From Eopsaltria australis (lineage: Eukaryota; Chordata; Aves; Passeriformes; Petroicidae), in assembly GCA_034509425.1 (NCBI GenBank), contig JAVTVJ010001814.1:1-64000 (forward strand): a DNA stretch of 64,000 bases. The letters run 5' to 3'. Below the pieces are notes generated by a model. It saw only the letters and a program-made list of their open reading frames with translations. It did no database searches and had not been told where the DNA came from. Below are positions 8,883 through 21,876 of the stretch, piece by piece; within the stretch, counting starts at the first letter, position 1, and each line of letters opens with the position of its first letter. The position numbers were made by a program, and so were the translations under genes.

Positions 8883-11175
8883 TGTTGTGGGGTAACCTTA
8901 ACTGAAGTTTCCAGCACAGAAGGAAAGAAGTCGAGCTGGAAATGACATATCCAAAAGGAGGTATTGCAGTTTCCGCCTCCAGAACTCAAAACCAAGAGAG
9001 AATCTGAAGATTCCCTCTTTGAGACTTCCGGCTTGCTGGGAGAAGAGGTCGCCCTGTCCCTTCCGCGCCCATGGTGAGGCTCAGCCAGGCCACGCAGCTT
9101 GGCTGCTGGCCGGGATGGCGCGGAGGGGGAGGAGGAGTGGAGTGGCGGGGCCCAGGCCAGCCTTCAGTCCATCACGGCAACTGTGGGCGAGGGAGTCAGG
9201 TCGGCTCCGCTCGGCTCCGGCCGAGGCGAGAAAAGCTTTGTTCTGTTGCCCCAGGCTGAAGTGACTCAGCTCTGCTGGCCCCGCCGGTCCAGGCAGGGTT
9301 GTCTTCATCTAACTCGGGCTGGGCCCTGCTTTGTCACCCTGGGACCCTGCTCAAGGCCAGCCCCACCGGGCCGAGCCAGCTTCGCAGAATCAGGCCACCG
9401 AGACTGACCGCTTCTGCCATCCAGCTCAGACTTTCAAACAGCCCGGCAGAGACCACGTGAACATCGCAAGGCCCGAGAAAAAGAGAGAGAGAGATTAACC
9501 CTCTCCATGCCCGGACTAAACTTCCAGAAACCCATCCTTCCCTGCACACCAAGAGTAGAATGCAAAGACACGTGCAGAAATGCAACATATAGAGACTTTA
9601 CAGTCAGTGAGGAAAGCAGAGCTGACACCTAGAGGGAGGAGCATGAGAACTGCTTCAGTACTGTCCTGGGTTGACTGTATGATGCTTGTATCCCCAATCG
9701 TCTGTCCTGCTTATGCCGGGTATTAAGTTCTGTAGCTTTAAATTAGGCCCAGAGAGAGAGAGAGTGAAGAGGGTGAAGGGGGGAGCGAAAACGCACACAG
9801 TTTGTCTACAGGAGTTACACCTTACTCCCCCGGAAATTCCTTCAGAGACTGCGCTCGAAGCGGAGACAGGAAAAATAGCGATAAGCTCTCTGTGTGCTCT
9901 CAGAGTTTGCAGCTGGGTGCTCTCGGAAATCTCTCGGCTCTTGCAGAGAGAGAGAGACTTTATTTCTTTTACTGGTTTCTTTCTTCTGGGACTGGTCAGC
10001 ATCTCTGTGGTCCAAGACATCAGGACAATCCCCCGGGGGCCCCCCGACTCTGCAGCCGGGCCTGGCCATCGGCCCCAGCCTCTGGAGGGACTGAGGCTGA
10101 CACAGCCGCACCCACAAAAGGACTCCCTGGATCCACCATCTCTTCGGAGAAAGGAGAGGTTTCATTGTTTTATATCATTCAACTTTTGTTTCCAAACTTG
10201 TGAATATTCTGCTTATTAAATAAATAGTTTTTTCCACTTTTTCTCTAAGGAAATCTTTTTCCCGAACCGGTTTGGGGGAGGGGTGGCTGAAATTGGCTTG
10301 TCTAGAGGAGACCCCCTCGGAGGTCTCCTCCTAACATTTGCCCTAAACTAGGACAAGTAGTGAAGCTGAAAACTTTTGTAGAACCATGGTTGGGACTAAG
10401 CTAATAAATTCCCTGTAATATATGAAGAAATAGTCCAAAGGGGGGATGTGAGGTTCTAACTGCAGCCAGTGAACCAAAGCTCCTGGGTAAAGACAAATAG
10501 GTGCTCAAGTAAGTACAGCCTGATGAGAACCTTGAACAAAGACTGAGAAGAGGCTGTGACCCAGAACCCTTGCCCCGGGGAATGCCAGAGAGCTTGTGTT
10601 GTCAGAATAACCTGTGTTGCTAGACACAGAAGAAGGGATTTTCTTTGCTGCTGCAATAGAACTGTTCATCCTTAAAACAGGTACCCCATGGACTGTTCAT
10701 GACCCACCATAGTGGCTGTGGGAAGGCTACTGGTGTGGGAGGGCTCCTCCACAACAAGCAGATCTTTCTTCCCGGGCGGATGCTGGTTGTGAGGCTGAAA
10801 CCCATTAAAAAAACCGTGTATTTTCTTACAGAGAGTCCATGGTATAAGCAAAAGAGACTTCTCTCCCTAAATGAACTGAAACAAGGACTATTTCAGAGGT
10901 GGTAAACTGAATGAAAGCCTAAGTGTTGTCTTTTGTGTGTTGTCAGGAGGAAAGAAATGGAGAGGTGGGGGGAGGAGGGGTGGCCTGAGGGTTTTGTTCT
11001 GGTTCTTGTTTTTTTCCTTTGCCTTAGGTTTATTAATAAACTTTCCTTATATTCTTAAAGTTTGAGCCTGCTTTGCCTACTCCTAATCCTTATCTCACAG
11101 CAAACATCAGGTAAATTTTGGTAAGTGTGCTGGAGTTTAGCCAGAAACTCAAATAGGTGAACTGAAACCACTACA
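8883..11175 (+). mobile_element. Solo LTR, same long family, copy C, interrupted by a nested LTR
   Basis: Positions 9330-9655 and 10370-11175 match copies A and B read on their minus strand, so this copy is on the plus strand. It ends CCACTACA, with AATAAA at 11035-11040. Without the nested element it is about 1.6 kb, like copy B. The 5' edge (TGTTGTGGGGTAACC) is placed by weak similarity to the start of copy B, and no target duplication is visible, so this copy is older or was rearranged. Confidence 0.75.
9662..10355 (+). mobile_element. Nested solo LTR inside copy C (694 bp)
   Basis: It begins TGTCCTGGG and ends CTAGGACA, so the terminal six bases are inverted repeats. The flanks AGTAC (9657-9661) and AGTAG (10356-10360) look like a 5-bp duplication with one change, and the sequence on both sides rejoins the alignment to copy A. 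AATAAA is at 10219-10224. A 9-bp inverted repeat (GAGGAGACC...GGTCTCCTC) lies near 10305-10330. Confidence 0.82.
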
Positions 11176-13335
11176 CGAATTGGTGTTTCTGCCTGGTTTC
11201 CCAAACCTCTAACTGCAACAGCTTGTACCAGGGGAGCAGCTAAACCTGCACTGAAGTCTCATATATGAATGCAAAACTTTCCAGGAATACATTTAAAAGC
11301 TCCTGAATTTTTATTGTTCTATCACTGCACACTTTTTTTTACTGTGAAAGAGAAAAGAATATTTTAAAACATAAGTGCTATATTTGTCATTCCCTTCTGG
11401 TTTATTGAAAAAACAGGAATGCTCTTGGTCCTGTTGGCTCTGGCTATTCAAAGAACAATTCATTCTATTCATACCGCTTTTGCAAAGGATGAACACAAAA
11501 AGCTATAAAATATCCACCACCCACTCAAGAATCCTCTGACAAATTCACAGCCAAATATACAACTGCAACTTCATGCTTCATTTGAGGAACCTGGCTTTCA
11601 CTCACCCTGACAAGGTGAGAAAAAAGTCACTATTCATCCTAACTCTCAAGCAGAGACTGTTTCACTGATAATTTACTATCATTCTAATGAAGAAAAAATG
11701 GTTATCAAATTTCAGGATATTTTCTCAGAAGCTATCTTTTATCCATTTTCTTTTTTATTTTTTTGTTTTTCTCTAGAGAATCAGTCAAGAAGTCTATTTC
11801 ATTGAGGAGGTCAAAAGACTATTAGGACCAAAGAAGTAAAAAACTTCAGAAGGAAGGCAAATTGTCATTTTTCTTGGGTTCTTCTAAGGTCATTGGTTCT
11901 TGAATCCAGGTTCTGTTTTGATTTTCAGTCATGTCCAAAATAGTTTCTGTCTAATATGGGCATTTCTTAACATCATTTAATGCTTTTTAAACATCTGTGT
12001 TCAGCTTATTTCCTCTCCATTACAAAGCTTTTTATATCAATACCTGTAACCTTTCAATATCATCAAACCCCAATTTTATTCCACATTTCTTGTATTTTTT
12101 TTGTCTTGTCTCCATTTTGCATCTACTTTAGCCTGCTGTTGACTTATCTTTTTATTCTAGCATTGGTCCTTAGCATTGGTCCTTTTCATATTGACCTAAG
12201 ACACTAATAGGAGGGAAAAACAAATTCTGAGTCATACTACCTGACCAGTGCTAAGATCAGGACTATCTTTGTGAAACCTAACTAGTCTAAAAACCATAAT
12301 AGTCTCTATTTTCAGCCTTGTGTAGAATAAAGGAAGATAGCAGTATAATTTTGAGAAGAATAGAAGAACCTAAAATATTTTTGCTTGTCTCACTGAGTTT
12401 TACTTTTAACCCAGCATCAACAATTTTCAGTCAGATAACATGGGTAGAGTGGAAGTTTGAACTCTACTGCCCTATTACATGCAGGCAGAAGAACACCCTG
12501 CAGGCCATATGATTGTCATATTTTGTTTATAGATATAATCATATACGGCACCAAGTGCTTCTGTTGAGTATTTCACTGTCCTGTGTTTTTTTGTTAAACA
12601 CAGGACTTAGGTTCAGCATTTTAAAAACATCTATCAATTATATAATAGCTACCACAGGAAAAAAGAGGCTTTCTGACTTCTTTAATGAAATACAGTGGTC
12701 TACAGCAAAGCTTGAAACTTATTTAATGCAGTTACAGAAAACATCAGAAGATTTTAGAGTCATTTTCTTTTACCACGTCACAAGAAAGGGAACTAATGCA
12801 TTTTTAATCTGTAACTTCCAAAAAGAATTGACTAATTTCAGTTTTGATGGCTTCTTTCAGTATTAGATACAAGACATGAGGCCTAGAAAAAAGAGAAATC
12901 AAATACTGACTCAAATCTCTTTATGATCTGGCTGCCTGAAGGGAAGCTCACTGTCAGTGTGAGGTTCCCAATTTTGACTAGTTCACCAGTCACTGTGCTT
13001 AAAGCTGATGATGGTTATGGCTGTGTCTCTGATAGTTCATCACATCAGTGTAATTTTAATTTATAGTTTTCATCATAAATCAAGATCATTATGGAAAAAT
13101 GGATGCCCCTGAGTCATTTATATCCTCAGTGCATACACTCCATAAATCTGAAAGCTTATGCATCTTATTTCTTAAAGAATGTTAGAAATCTATTATTGTA
13201 AAATGTCTTTTTTCTTTTAACAGAACTTTTGTGCTCTGGTGAAAACAAAACAAACCACACAAACATCCCAAACCAAACAACAAACCAAATACAAGTCAAT
13301 TCTGTCTTTAAAATTCACTTTTTTCACTTGAAACA
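11176..13335. other. Intronic DNA, nothing recognised
   Basis: AT-rich sequence. A C/A-rich low-complexity tract (CAAA and CCAAA units) is at about 13247-13291. No coding or repeat family signal was seen. Confidence 0.55.
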
Positions 13336-13472
13336 CAGAATCATAGAAAGGCCTGGGTTTGAAGCAACCTGAAAGACCATCTAGTTCCAACCCCTCTGCT
13401 GTGGGCAGGGACACCTTTCACTAGACCAGGTTGCTCTGACCCCCATCCAACCTAGCCTTGAACAGCTCCAAG
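13336..13472 (-). mobile_element. CR1 LINE fragment, 3' end
   Basis: CAGAATCATAGAA followed by the well-known CR1 stretch containing AGTTCCAACCCC, GGGCAGGGACACC and ACTAGACCAGGTTGCTC. This is the complement of a CR1 3' end, so the element points to the minus strand, in sense with GRM8. Confidence 0.88.
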
Positions 13473-15621
13473 GAAACGAAGGGTTTTGATATGCTTTGGA
13501 TTTTTTTAAGTAGTATCACGTAAGTTGATATCCACTCAAGCATTTTAACTGTATCAGCTAAATGTGTGATTTTGAAATCAACAATAATTGTGTCTGCCTG
13601 AAGATTCATCAATCAAAATCACAAACTCGGAAAAATATGGATTTAGATCTACATATTTTTTCATACTGGGATGTTTAAACACAGATTTTGGTAGACCAAA
13701 ACAATGTATAAGCTTGAAATGCAATCTGAGAATGTTTCAAACTGTATTTAAAAATACGTGGTGTTTTTAAAAAAAAGTTAAATATTAGATTTTAAAATTC
13801 CTTAACATTTCAACTTTTCTTTTTCCAACTGGTATTTATCTTTAAAAATAGAACATTTTTAAGAGGAAAAAAAAAGATGTCCAGAAATGAACCAGAACAA
13901 ACTGAATGGGTTTTTAAGGAAAGGAACTCAGAAACTTGTTATTAAAACTTTAGGACTGAGACTATTTCCATCTACTGCCACTGACCAAAGCCACCAGTCA
14001 ACATCTCAGTCTAGCCCTCATAACAACACGTGCAATACAAAACACATTTCTAAGGGGGAATTCATTATTAATAATAAAAAGGACTTGATTTCAAATCATA
14101 AGTGCCAGGAAAAGCAAGCTTGTTTCTAACAACTTTCTTTGTACAGAGATTACATGGTTGAGAGCTCAAATTTGCTAAACCCACACATTTGTAGAGCACT
14201 TTTACGTGTGACCTGGTATGCAAAATACTGTTGCAATATGAATAAAACGTAACTTTTGCAGAAACAGCTACCTTTGCCCGGATTTTTATTCATTATAAAA
14301 ACCAGAATATTCTATTAAGAAGAAAACATTTTAACTATCAAACTTCTCTGAAAATTAAGTTATCTTTTTCTACTGATAAAGAAAAAAAAATTAAGAAAGT
14401 AAACAACAGAAAACACTGACAGTTAATGAATGTATCATCAATGAGCAGAAGTTCTAAGGCAATTATTTTTTCCTTTAAAATGATACTAAAAGTTTTAAAG
14501 GTCTGGTTGTTTCCAGTGCATTAAGATCACATAAAGTCAGGAAACCTTGAAGAGTAAAGTGACTTTACTAAAAGAGGTGTAAATTTACATGATCAGAATC
14601 ATCAATCAGGTTCTTTGAGATTATTGTTTGACATTTCTAAATATTTGCTTTCAGAGTTTCCTTGTGTCTGTCAAAGACTGAGATATCTTATTCAAACTCA
14701 AGAATCATGCAAAAATTTAAATTTGGAAGATCATTATTGTTTCTTAATTTAACTTCTCTATTGTATCAGCATTGTCATGCATATGTTTGTTTTGTAAGAA
14801 TCACAAGAGTAGGACTGATCAGTAGTCATGAAGTGCTTGTATCTGGAAGCTATAGTTGCTTCAGAGGAAATTTAAAAGGTCAGTTAGCCTAAAGGAGAGC
14901 ATTAATGTTACTGAAGAAACCAGCATCAGAGCTAGAAGGGTCTCTGCAGCTGGTGAAGCCTGCTTAGAGAGAGCCCCTTAGGGAGCATGATGCAGAGTCT
15001 TTATCCAGCCAGAGTCAGCACTTTCTGCCCAAAGGGAAAAACAGCACTGCAATGAGAAAGAACAAGTCTGAAGCTTGACAAGGACCCTGCAGAGTCAGTG
15101 AAAATTTGAGGAGCCAGAGACATCAGCAGAGCAACCCTGAATCCTGAGGGTGGTGGCCAGAGACAGACCGGGGCTGGCTACCGGGTGAGAAGCCGTAGCC
15201 CAGACAACAAACCTGCAGCCAAAACCTGATATAAATGAGCACAGAGCATTTAAGAAAAAGGAAAATGGAAAAGTAGGGGGAATGAGGAGATCAGAAATAG
15301 AAAAGGGAAACCTTTCGATTAAGTTCTTTAGATGGAAGATATGTTCTAGTTTGTCTTACATTAATTGTTCCAAGGGTTGAACTGCACTAAAAACCTGCTA
15401 CTTTCACGATTTATTTTTCTGAGTGTGGGGATGGATGAGGCTGACAGCAGTCCTGAAAGCCTCTCAGACATGGACTTGAAAGTGATCAGAATTTACCCAT
15501 GAGAAAGCCCCGTGAGAAAGCAATGGTATGAACACCTGCAGCCACAGTGGGGGACAGCCAAGAAGATAATCAGGGAAGATGTTTTGCACCCAGAGATGGC
15601 CTTGCGGAAGAGCACCAAGAA
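13473..15621. other. Intronic DNA, mostly unassigned
   Basis: AT-rich up to about 14880. From about 14900 to 15230 the base composition rises in GC and purines, with several CAGAG-rich words; this may be the decayed body of the LTR element that follows, but I cannot assign it. Confidence 0.45.
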
Positions 15622-15849
15622 TGTGGTGGAGGATTTATAGTGTGTAGTTGACTGCTTGTATGGCTTGTTAACGTGCTGGGAAAGTTCTTGTTATGAAGAT
15701 AGCTTTAGTGTTGTTTTCCATGCAGCCGATAGTAGCATGTTACAGTAGCTGGGGAAAAAAGGGTATAAAGATGTTAGCATAGACTAATAAAGCACTTCTT
15801 CTTTGTCCTTGGACTACTCGCGTGTCGTGTGTCCGTCTCTACTGCGACA
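15622..15849 (+). mobile_element. Probable small solo LTR
   Basis: TATA-like GGGTATAAAG near 15760, AATAAA at 15786-15791, then a CpG-rich TC-rich segment ending GCGACA has the look of the end of U3, R and U5 of an LTR. The start at TGTGGTGG is a guess and no target duplication was found. Confidence 0.5.
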
Positions 15850-18512
15850 TCTGACAGGGAAAATAAACAGATGAATAAAAACTATAAATTTTCTGAAGCA
15901 CAATACCAGCTGTATAGATGAACATAATCATAAACACATCATAGCTACAACATGTTACCACACAATTTGAGGAAGAAATATCTGTAAAAACCAAGGTAGA
16001 GGTATCTACAGTATCTATCTTACAAATATTCACTAAAAGTCATAGTTACATGTGTCTTCATTAAAAGGAAACTAGAGGAGAAAAGATACAGGGGGAAAAG
16101 TATTATATTTTAAAAGCATCTCCTTTAAAGAGCAGCAGGGTAAAAATTCCTCTGCCATCTTAATACCGCTTCACTTTCAATAAATATAGATGTTTTCACA
16201 GAAACTAATAAAAACATCCACTGTGTTCCCTATGATTCATTGGCCATCAAAAGCACTTCCTAATTTGCAATATGATGATCTGGAGTGCTGACAATCATTC
16301 AAAAAGATTACTTGGTTTTAATATATTTTGTCTAGTGAGAAGAGGCAACAGCTTTACCACAGCAGATCATCATCTGTCATAACTGCCATCAACACCTGCT
16401 AAGAGTTCAGTGAATGTAGAAGCAGGGGGAGCAAGGTCTGTGTGCCTGCTTGCACCCTGGTCCGTGTGAGCAGGGGCTCTGCAGCAGAGCAGGGGTGGTG
16501 GGGCCAGAGCAGGACCCTAACACAAGGCTGGGAGTAGAAGCATGCACTGCAGGGCACTGTGCCAGTCTGTTCACGTCTTCATAACTCCACATACTAGTCA
16601 CAGCTTGCCTGAGAGTTTGAACAACCAGTTGTATCCAGTACGTGAACTCATGGAGGTGAAAAAAGAGAGACAAACAACATTCTAAAACATCCTTAACTAA
16701 TGAGACTTAATGAGGGGCATTCTTAGATAAAGCCTTTCCTCTTAGATTTGTGGTCAGTGTGGTTAGCATGGTGTGATTTCAGTAGTGAGTAGCCATCAAT
16801 CCAATCATATTTCAGAGTTCCCCCAAGTACATATACATGAGGTGGAAATTATGGGACTGAAAAACTACAGGCTTTATGAAGAATTTAGCAGTCTAGGGGG
16901 AGATAGAAAAAGGCAGATCATAATGGAACTAAAATTGAAGCAAATTTTTAGGTAGCTTTTAGATATTACTATATAACTGTTATGTTAGTACTAGCATATG
17001 TGCAAAGTATGTGTATCAGTTTTTGAGTTCATTTAATAAACACTAAATTTTCAGAAAAATGTAGCAATTATCAAAATCTGGAATGTATTTCATAATAGTT
17101 ATGATAAGGGTCTAACTGTAGTGTTTTCCAGAAATTAATGTTTAATATTAAACTTGTTTAACCATTTTTTTCCTTTCATGCCTTTCAAGAGACAGATATC
17201 AGATTAGTGAAGGGAAATAACACTGCCACACAGTCTGCAACAAGAAGCTTCTGTTGGTAGGATTTTTTTTCTATTTGGGCAGAAGAATTAAATAAATGAG
17301 TCCCTGACAAGTAGTTACAGATATTAAATGGTAGATATGCTAAAGTGGTTTAACAGCTGTGGCTGAATATGGGGAGCTATCATATGTGTTATTGTGGATA
17401 GCACTCAGATAATTATTGCAAAATAGTCTGAACAGGAGAGTAATTTGTAAATATTTCCTACACTGTATTTGTTACTCTTCATCAGGAACCTCTCACATGG
17501 AAAACCAGAGATATTTGAAACCTTTTTGTGGTTTGATTGAATTCACTGCATAAACTCACTTTGGTGGATCTAGTCATCAATTCATGCTGTTGCCCTTCTC
17601 ATCAATCTTTAGCAAAACAACATTGGTAATTCACATTTGCAGAAGTACCCAAATGGCAAACACAACTCAAGTATATTGCATATCTAACAAGGAAAGAGAT
17701 TAACTTCATTTTTCTTTTTCTCTCTTTGCATGAAGACATCTTCTGCCAAAAAGAAGTGCCTTGGACCCAAAACTTCATAAATTAAACCTTGATGCCTATC
17801 TGTCATACAAATACAACATAATACATCCTCTAAATTTTGTTGGGATGGAGATTTTCAACCCAAATATAATTCCATGCAAGGGTGGAAATTAACTACCCCA
17901 AAACTTGAAAAACACATTAAGGCAGCAATTAAAAACACCATCTAAGGATGGGTAAATTGTGTCTTTTTATTCCTTCTGCTATGAAGTAATAAGGGACAAT
18001 ACAAATCCTAGTAATTCATACAGAAAAACACCCAAGTCTCCCTTTATATTCAAGGAATATTTTTACTGCAGTAGTTCATCATCCCAATATTTTAACTAAA
18101 TCAGAAGTGGTTAGAATCAAAACTTGTCTTTTATGAAATACATTTCCATCCTCATATTATTTGAAATACCTGGGCAATTTACCTGTCCCCATCATTTTGT
18201 CTGATATCTTTTTTTAAAGGAAGAGTTATTTATTCCCTGCCTAACTTATTAATCACTCTGAGGAAAAACAGATATAAAATGATTAAAAAATGTCATGTGA
18301 AGGAGCTGATAACTACACAACCCATCTGACTTGAAAATACAAAGAATTTGGTTCAGGCTATTGTGCTATCTTTTACTGTCTTCTCAAGAACAGAAGGGAA
18401 GTGCTTTGTTCTGCCAAGTGACAGAGAATAAATAATCAATATTTTTTAAGTGTTTAAATTAATTTAATACTCAAATGAGTATTCTTCAATGTCAGTATCA
18501 TAATCAAATTGG
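15850..18512. other. Intronic DNA, nothing recognised
   Basis: AT-rich. A slightly GC-richer patch at 16400-16560 matches no family I know. No exon signals were found. Confidence 0.55.
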
Positions 18513-18950
18513 TAGAATCATAGAATCATTTAGGTTGAAAAGACATGTAAGATCATCAAGTCTAACCATTGGCCTAACATGGCCACGTCCACCACTAAAC
18601 CTTGTCCCTAAAGGCCACATCTACATACTTTTAAATACCCCCAGGGATGGCGACCACTTCCCTGGCCAACCTGTTCAAATGCTTGATCACCCTTTCAGCA
18701 AAGAAATTTTTTCTAATGTCTGATCTAAACCTCCCTTGGTGCAACTTCAAGTAATTTCCCCTGTCCCATCACTTCTTTCTTTCAGGTTGTAGAGAGCAAT
18801 AAGTTGTCCCCTGAGCCTACTTTTATACCTAACAGAATAACCAACCCCAGCTCCCTTAGCTGCTCCTCACAAGACCTGTGCTCCAGACCCTTCACCAGCT
18901 TCATTGCCCTTTTCTGGATATGCCCCAGCACCTCAATGTCTTGTAGTATT
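18513..18950 (-). mobile_element. CR1 LINE, 3' part (first half of an interrupted copy)
   Basis: It starts with the complement of the CR1 tail (TAGAATCATAGAATCAT) and continues through the 3' UTR and the end of ORF2. The copy resumes at 19303 after an inverted CR1 insertion. Confidence 0.92.
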
Positions 18951-19302
18951 CAAGGGGAACCTTACTGCTCTCTACAACTACCTGAAAGAAGGTTGTAGAC
19001 AGGTGGAGGTTAGTCTTTTCTCACAGGTAACAAGTGATAGAACAGGAGAAAATGGTCTCAAGTTGTGCCAGGACAGGTTTAGATATCATAATAGGAAAAA
19101 ATTCTTCCACTGTAAGGGTGGTCAAGCAATGGAATAGGCTGCCCAGGGAAGTGATGGAATCACCATCCCCGAAGGTATTTAAAAGACTTGTAAATGTGGC
19201 CTTAGGGACATAGTTTAGTGATGGTCCTAGCAGTGTTAGATTGACAGTTGGACTCAATGACCTTAGAGGTTTATACCAACCTTATTGATTCTGTGATTCT
19301 AT
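18951..19302 (+). mobile_element. CR1 LINE 3' fragment inserted in opposite orientation
   Basis: It contains CTCTCTACAACTACCTGAAAG, AGGCTGCCCAGGGAAGTG and a tail GATTCTGTGATTCTAT. It interrupts the minus-strand CR1 around it; the host copy reads on at 19303. It corresponds to much of the same CR1 region as 18513-18850, inverted. Confidence 0.9.
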
Positions 19303-19899
19303 CAGCTGCAGCCTCTCCAGTGCCAAGTACAGAGGGACAATCACTGCCCTGGTCCTGCTGGCCTCACTATTTCTGATACAGCCAAGATGCCATTGGCCTT
19401 CTTGGCCACCTGGGCACACTCTGGCTCCTAATCAGCTGTGTCAACCAACACTCCCAGGGCCTTTTCTGCTGGGCAGTTTTCCAGCCACTTTGTTCCCAGA
19501 CTGTAGCGCTGCCTGGGTTGTTGTGACCCAAGTGCAGGACTCATCACTTCACCTCGTTGAACATCATGCAATTGGCCTTGGCAATCAATCCAGTCTGTCC
19601 AGAGCACTGCAGAGCCTTCCTACTCTCCAGCACATCAATACCCCTGCTCAACTTGGGTCTCATCTGCAAACTGACTGAGGGTGCACTTGATCACCTTGTC
19701 CAGATCACTGATAAAGACATTAAACAGGACTGACCCCAGGAGAACACCACTTTTGACCAGCTGCCAACTGTATGTAACTCCATTCACTGTCATCTCTGGA
19801 TGGTTTGGCCCTCCAGCCTGTTTTTTACCCAGTGGACAGTGCACCCATCCAAGCCACGAGCAGCCAGTTTCAGCAGGACAATACCAAGGGAAACAGTGT
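19303..19899 (-). mobile_element. CR1 LINE, continuation of the interrupted copy, 5'-truncated
   Basis: The complement of the CR1 RT C-terminal region, with recognisable words such as GGCCTTCTTGGCCACCTGGGCAC and AAAGACATTAAACAGGACTG in order. It stops at about 19899, directly beside the GRM8 splice donor. The element is in sense with GRM8. Confidence 0.9.
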
Positions 19900-19905
19900 A
19901 CTTAC

Positions 19906-20042
19906 ATTTAGATGAAGTTGGTTACTCCACTGACCAATTACTTTGTATTCTGTACTCTTGTTGGTGATTTGATACTGAAAAATATCATAGCGTCCAGGAG
20001 CATCTCCATTTTCATTGAAAACAACAGGTGTTCCAGCACTCC
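19906..20042 (-). CDS. GRM8: Metabotropic glutamate receptor 8, one internal exon (137 bp)
   Basis: On the minus strand, a pyrimidine tract plus CAG acceptor (complement at 20043-20045) opens an exon that ends at a GTAAGT donor (19900-19905). It begins with two bases of a split codon and ends on a codon boundary, 45 full codons. The peptide contains [20 protein letters not shown] and [12 protein letters not shown], hallmarks of group III metabotropic glutamate receptors; the [10 protein letters not shown] segment fits GRM8 better than GRM4 or GRM7. GRM8 is a presynaptic G-protein-coupled receptor for glutamate that lowers cAMP. This exon covers the last part of the extracellular Venus-flytrap domain before the Cys-rich domain; NKS is a possible glycosylation site. 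The neighbouring exons are not in the window, in line with the very long introns of this gene. Start and stop codons are therefore absent. Confidence 0.93.
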
Positions 20043-20045
20043 CTG

Positions 20046-21876
20046 AAAAAAATATTAAAAAGCAATAAATACCTTGAAGCAATTAAAAATATATATATAT
20101 TAAAGTAAAAATACTAATTAGAGATTGAACATGTTCTTCATAATGCAAGTATAGTATGATAATAAATTCAAAAACCCCTCAAAGACAAAATGTATGTTAT
20201 TATTATCATCATCACAAAATCTACTCTATCTATGATTCTATGAAAATAATTTTAAAAGATAATCCTTTGCAGTCTCTTTCTCTGGTTGTTTGGTTGGGGG
20301 TGTTTTGTGTGTGTATTATAGAACATTACAAAATTCTAGGATAAAACAGAAATGAAGAAATTTCTTTTGACATGAAGAAAGACATAATTTCACTTTAGGA
20401 TGTGTATACTTGGTAGTAGGCAAAAAATAGCAATCTTGTAATGACCTATATTAAAAATTTCCCTGTAAGTACAAAAATATTATTAATATCATCAGCTTAG
20501 GAGCCAATACTAATAAAAGACCTTGATATGCAAATGTTTAAATTTTGTCACAGTTAGTATGCTAAGTTTCTAGCACTGACCACCTATGCAAAAGTATTTT
20601 ATCAAAATAAATTTGCTTGTTGCTCTCTCCTCTACATGACACTGCCTGACAGAAAAGGCCATTGCTGAAGCTGTCAAAAATTATAAATCGACACTGTTTT
20701 TACTTTGATCAACAAAATGTTCAAAGATTGAAAACTACACATCTACCTTGGCAACCAGACCAGCCAAATTAGAACACATTTTGATGAATTACCTCAAGGT
20801 GACATCAAGGACCTACACTCCTGCAGAGACTTTTCAAAACCTACACCCCTTCCCCACATTTTTATGTATAGGTGAATCATATTTATAGTTGAGATTGATT
20901 GAAGAAAAATTTTAGTATGCTAATGTTCTATTTCAGTGACTGGAGATGAAATTTATCTTTAGTGGGGGAAAACCCCAAACCACCACAAAATGCCCCCACA
21001 ATGATTTCATGTTTCTCCATGTGAACAGCCAAGAAAAGAATAGCCAGTTCATAGTAAATTCCTACACTATAACACGTTAATGCATGACCTAGAGGCACTA
21101 AGTCCACTGTGAGTGGTTTTCAGAGAATGAAAAAAATAAAAAGCTTGAAATTCTGGATACAGAAGTAAGCTAGTAGAAGTGGGAACAGTCTACACACTCC
21201 AGGATTTCAACATAAATTCTTCTTGTATGTCTGTCTGTCTCTCTCCCATAAAGTATTTTGTTCTCTAAAGTATTTTGTTTTGTCTAACAGCTTTCATATG
21301 AAATTGATATCCAGTGAAACAAACAGTGACAAGTGGCACATTAAATACTGTGCCAATTTCACAGTTCTGCCAGAAAAATTCTGGCTGCAAAAATTGGACG
21401 TGAGTAACCTTGGAAAAAGAGTATCAAAAATTATGTATGGTAAAGACTTAAGACCCCATGAAGATAGAAGAGACTCAACAGAAAATTTTGGAAAACTCTT
21501 CATGCTTTGCTCCCAATTCTTTTGACAGAATGAAGGGCAACAAAAATTCCAGTCTACAGTCTTTCAAGCAATGAAATTACTGTTCACTGCTCACACAGCA
21601 GGTTGATGCAATAAATTTCTTCCATCCAATAAACTCATACTCAGCTGTTGTTGGTATATAGTTATGGAGATAACCTTCAAAACAGTACTCTAGAGTAACA
21701 ATAGAATTCATCTTTCCACTCAGCAGCATTTGAAGACCTCATGGAAAAACTGCCATTTTTATGAACAGATAAGAAATGTTCTTAGTATCCCTTAAGACCA
21801 ATGGAAACTTAAAACATTAATTTGCTCAGCAATAAGAGTGTGAGCTTATAATATATGGCTGGCTTTAAAAATATCT
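20046..21876. other. Intronic DNA upstream of the GRM8 exon, nothing recognised
   Basis: AT-rich; a short ATATATATAT run is at about 20090. No repeat family was recognised. Confidence 0.55.

Larger units (their letters stand above)
1..19905 (-). other. GRM8: GRM8 intron downstream of the exon (3' end outside window)
   Basis: The donor GTAAGT at 19900-19905 (minus strand) opens it. The next expected exon, the large one with the Cys-rich domain and seven membrane spans, would make a long open frame and is not seen, so the intron is longer than 19.9 kb. Confidence 0.85.

Noticed and set aside
9686..10219. 177-codon open frame in the nested LTR
   Set aside because: It lies wholly in an LTR, has low-complexity composition and no recognisable domain.
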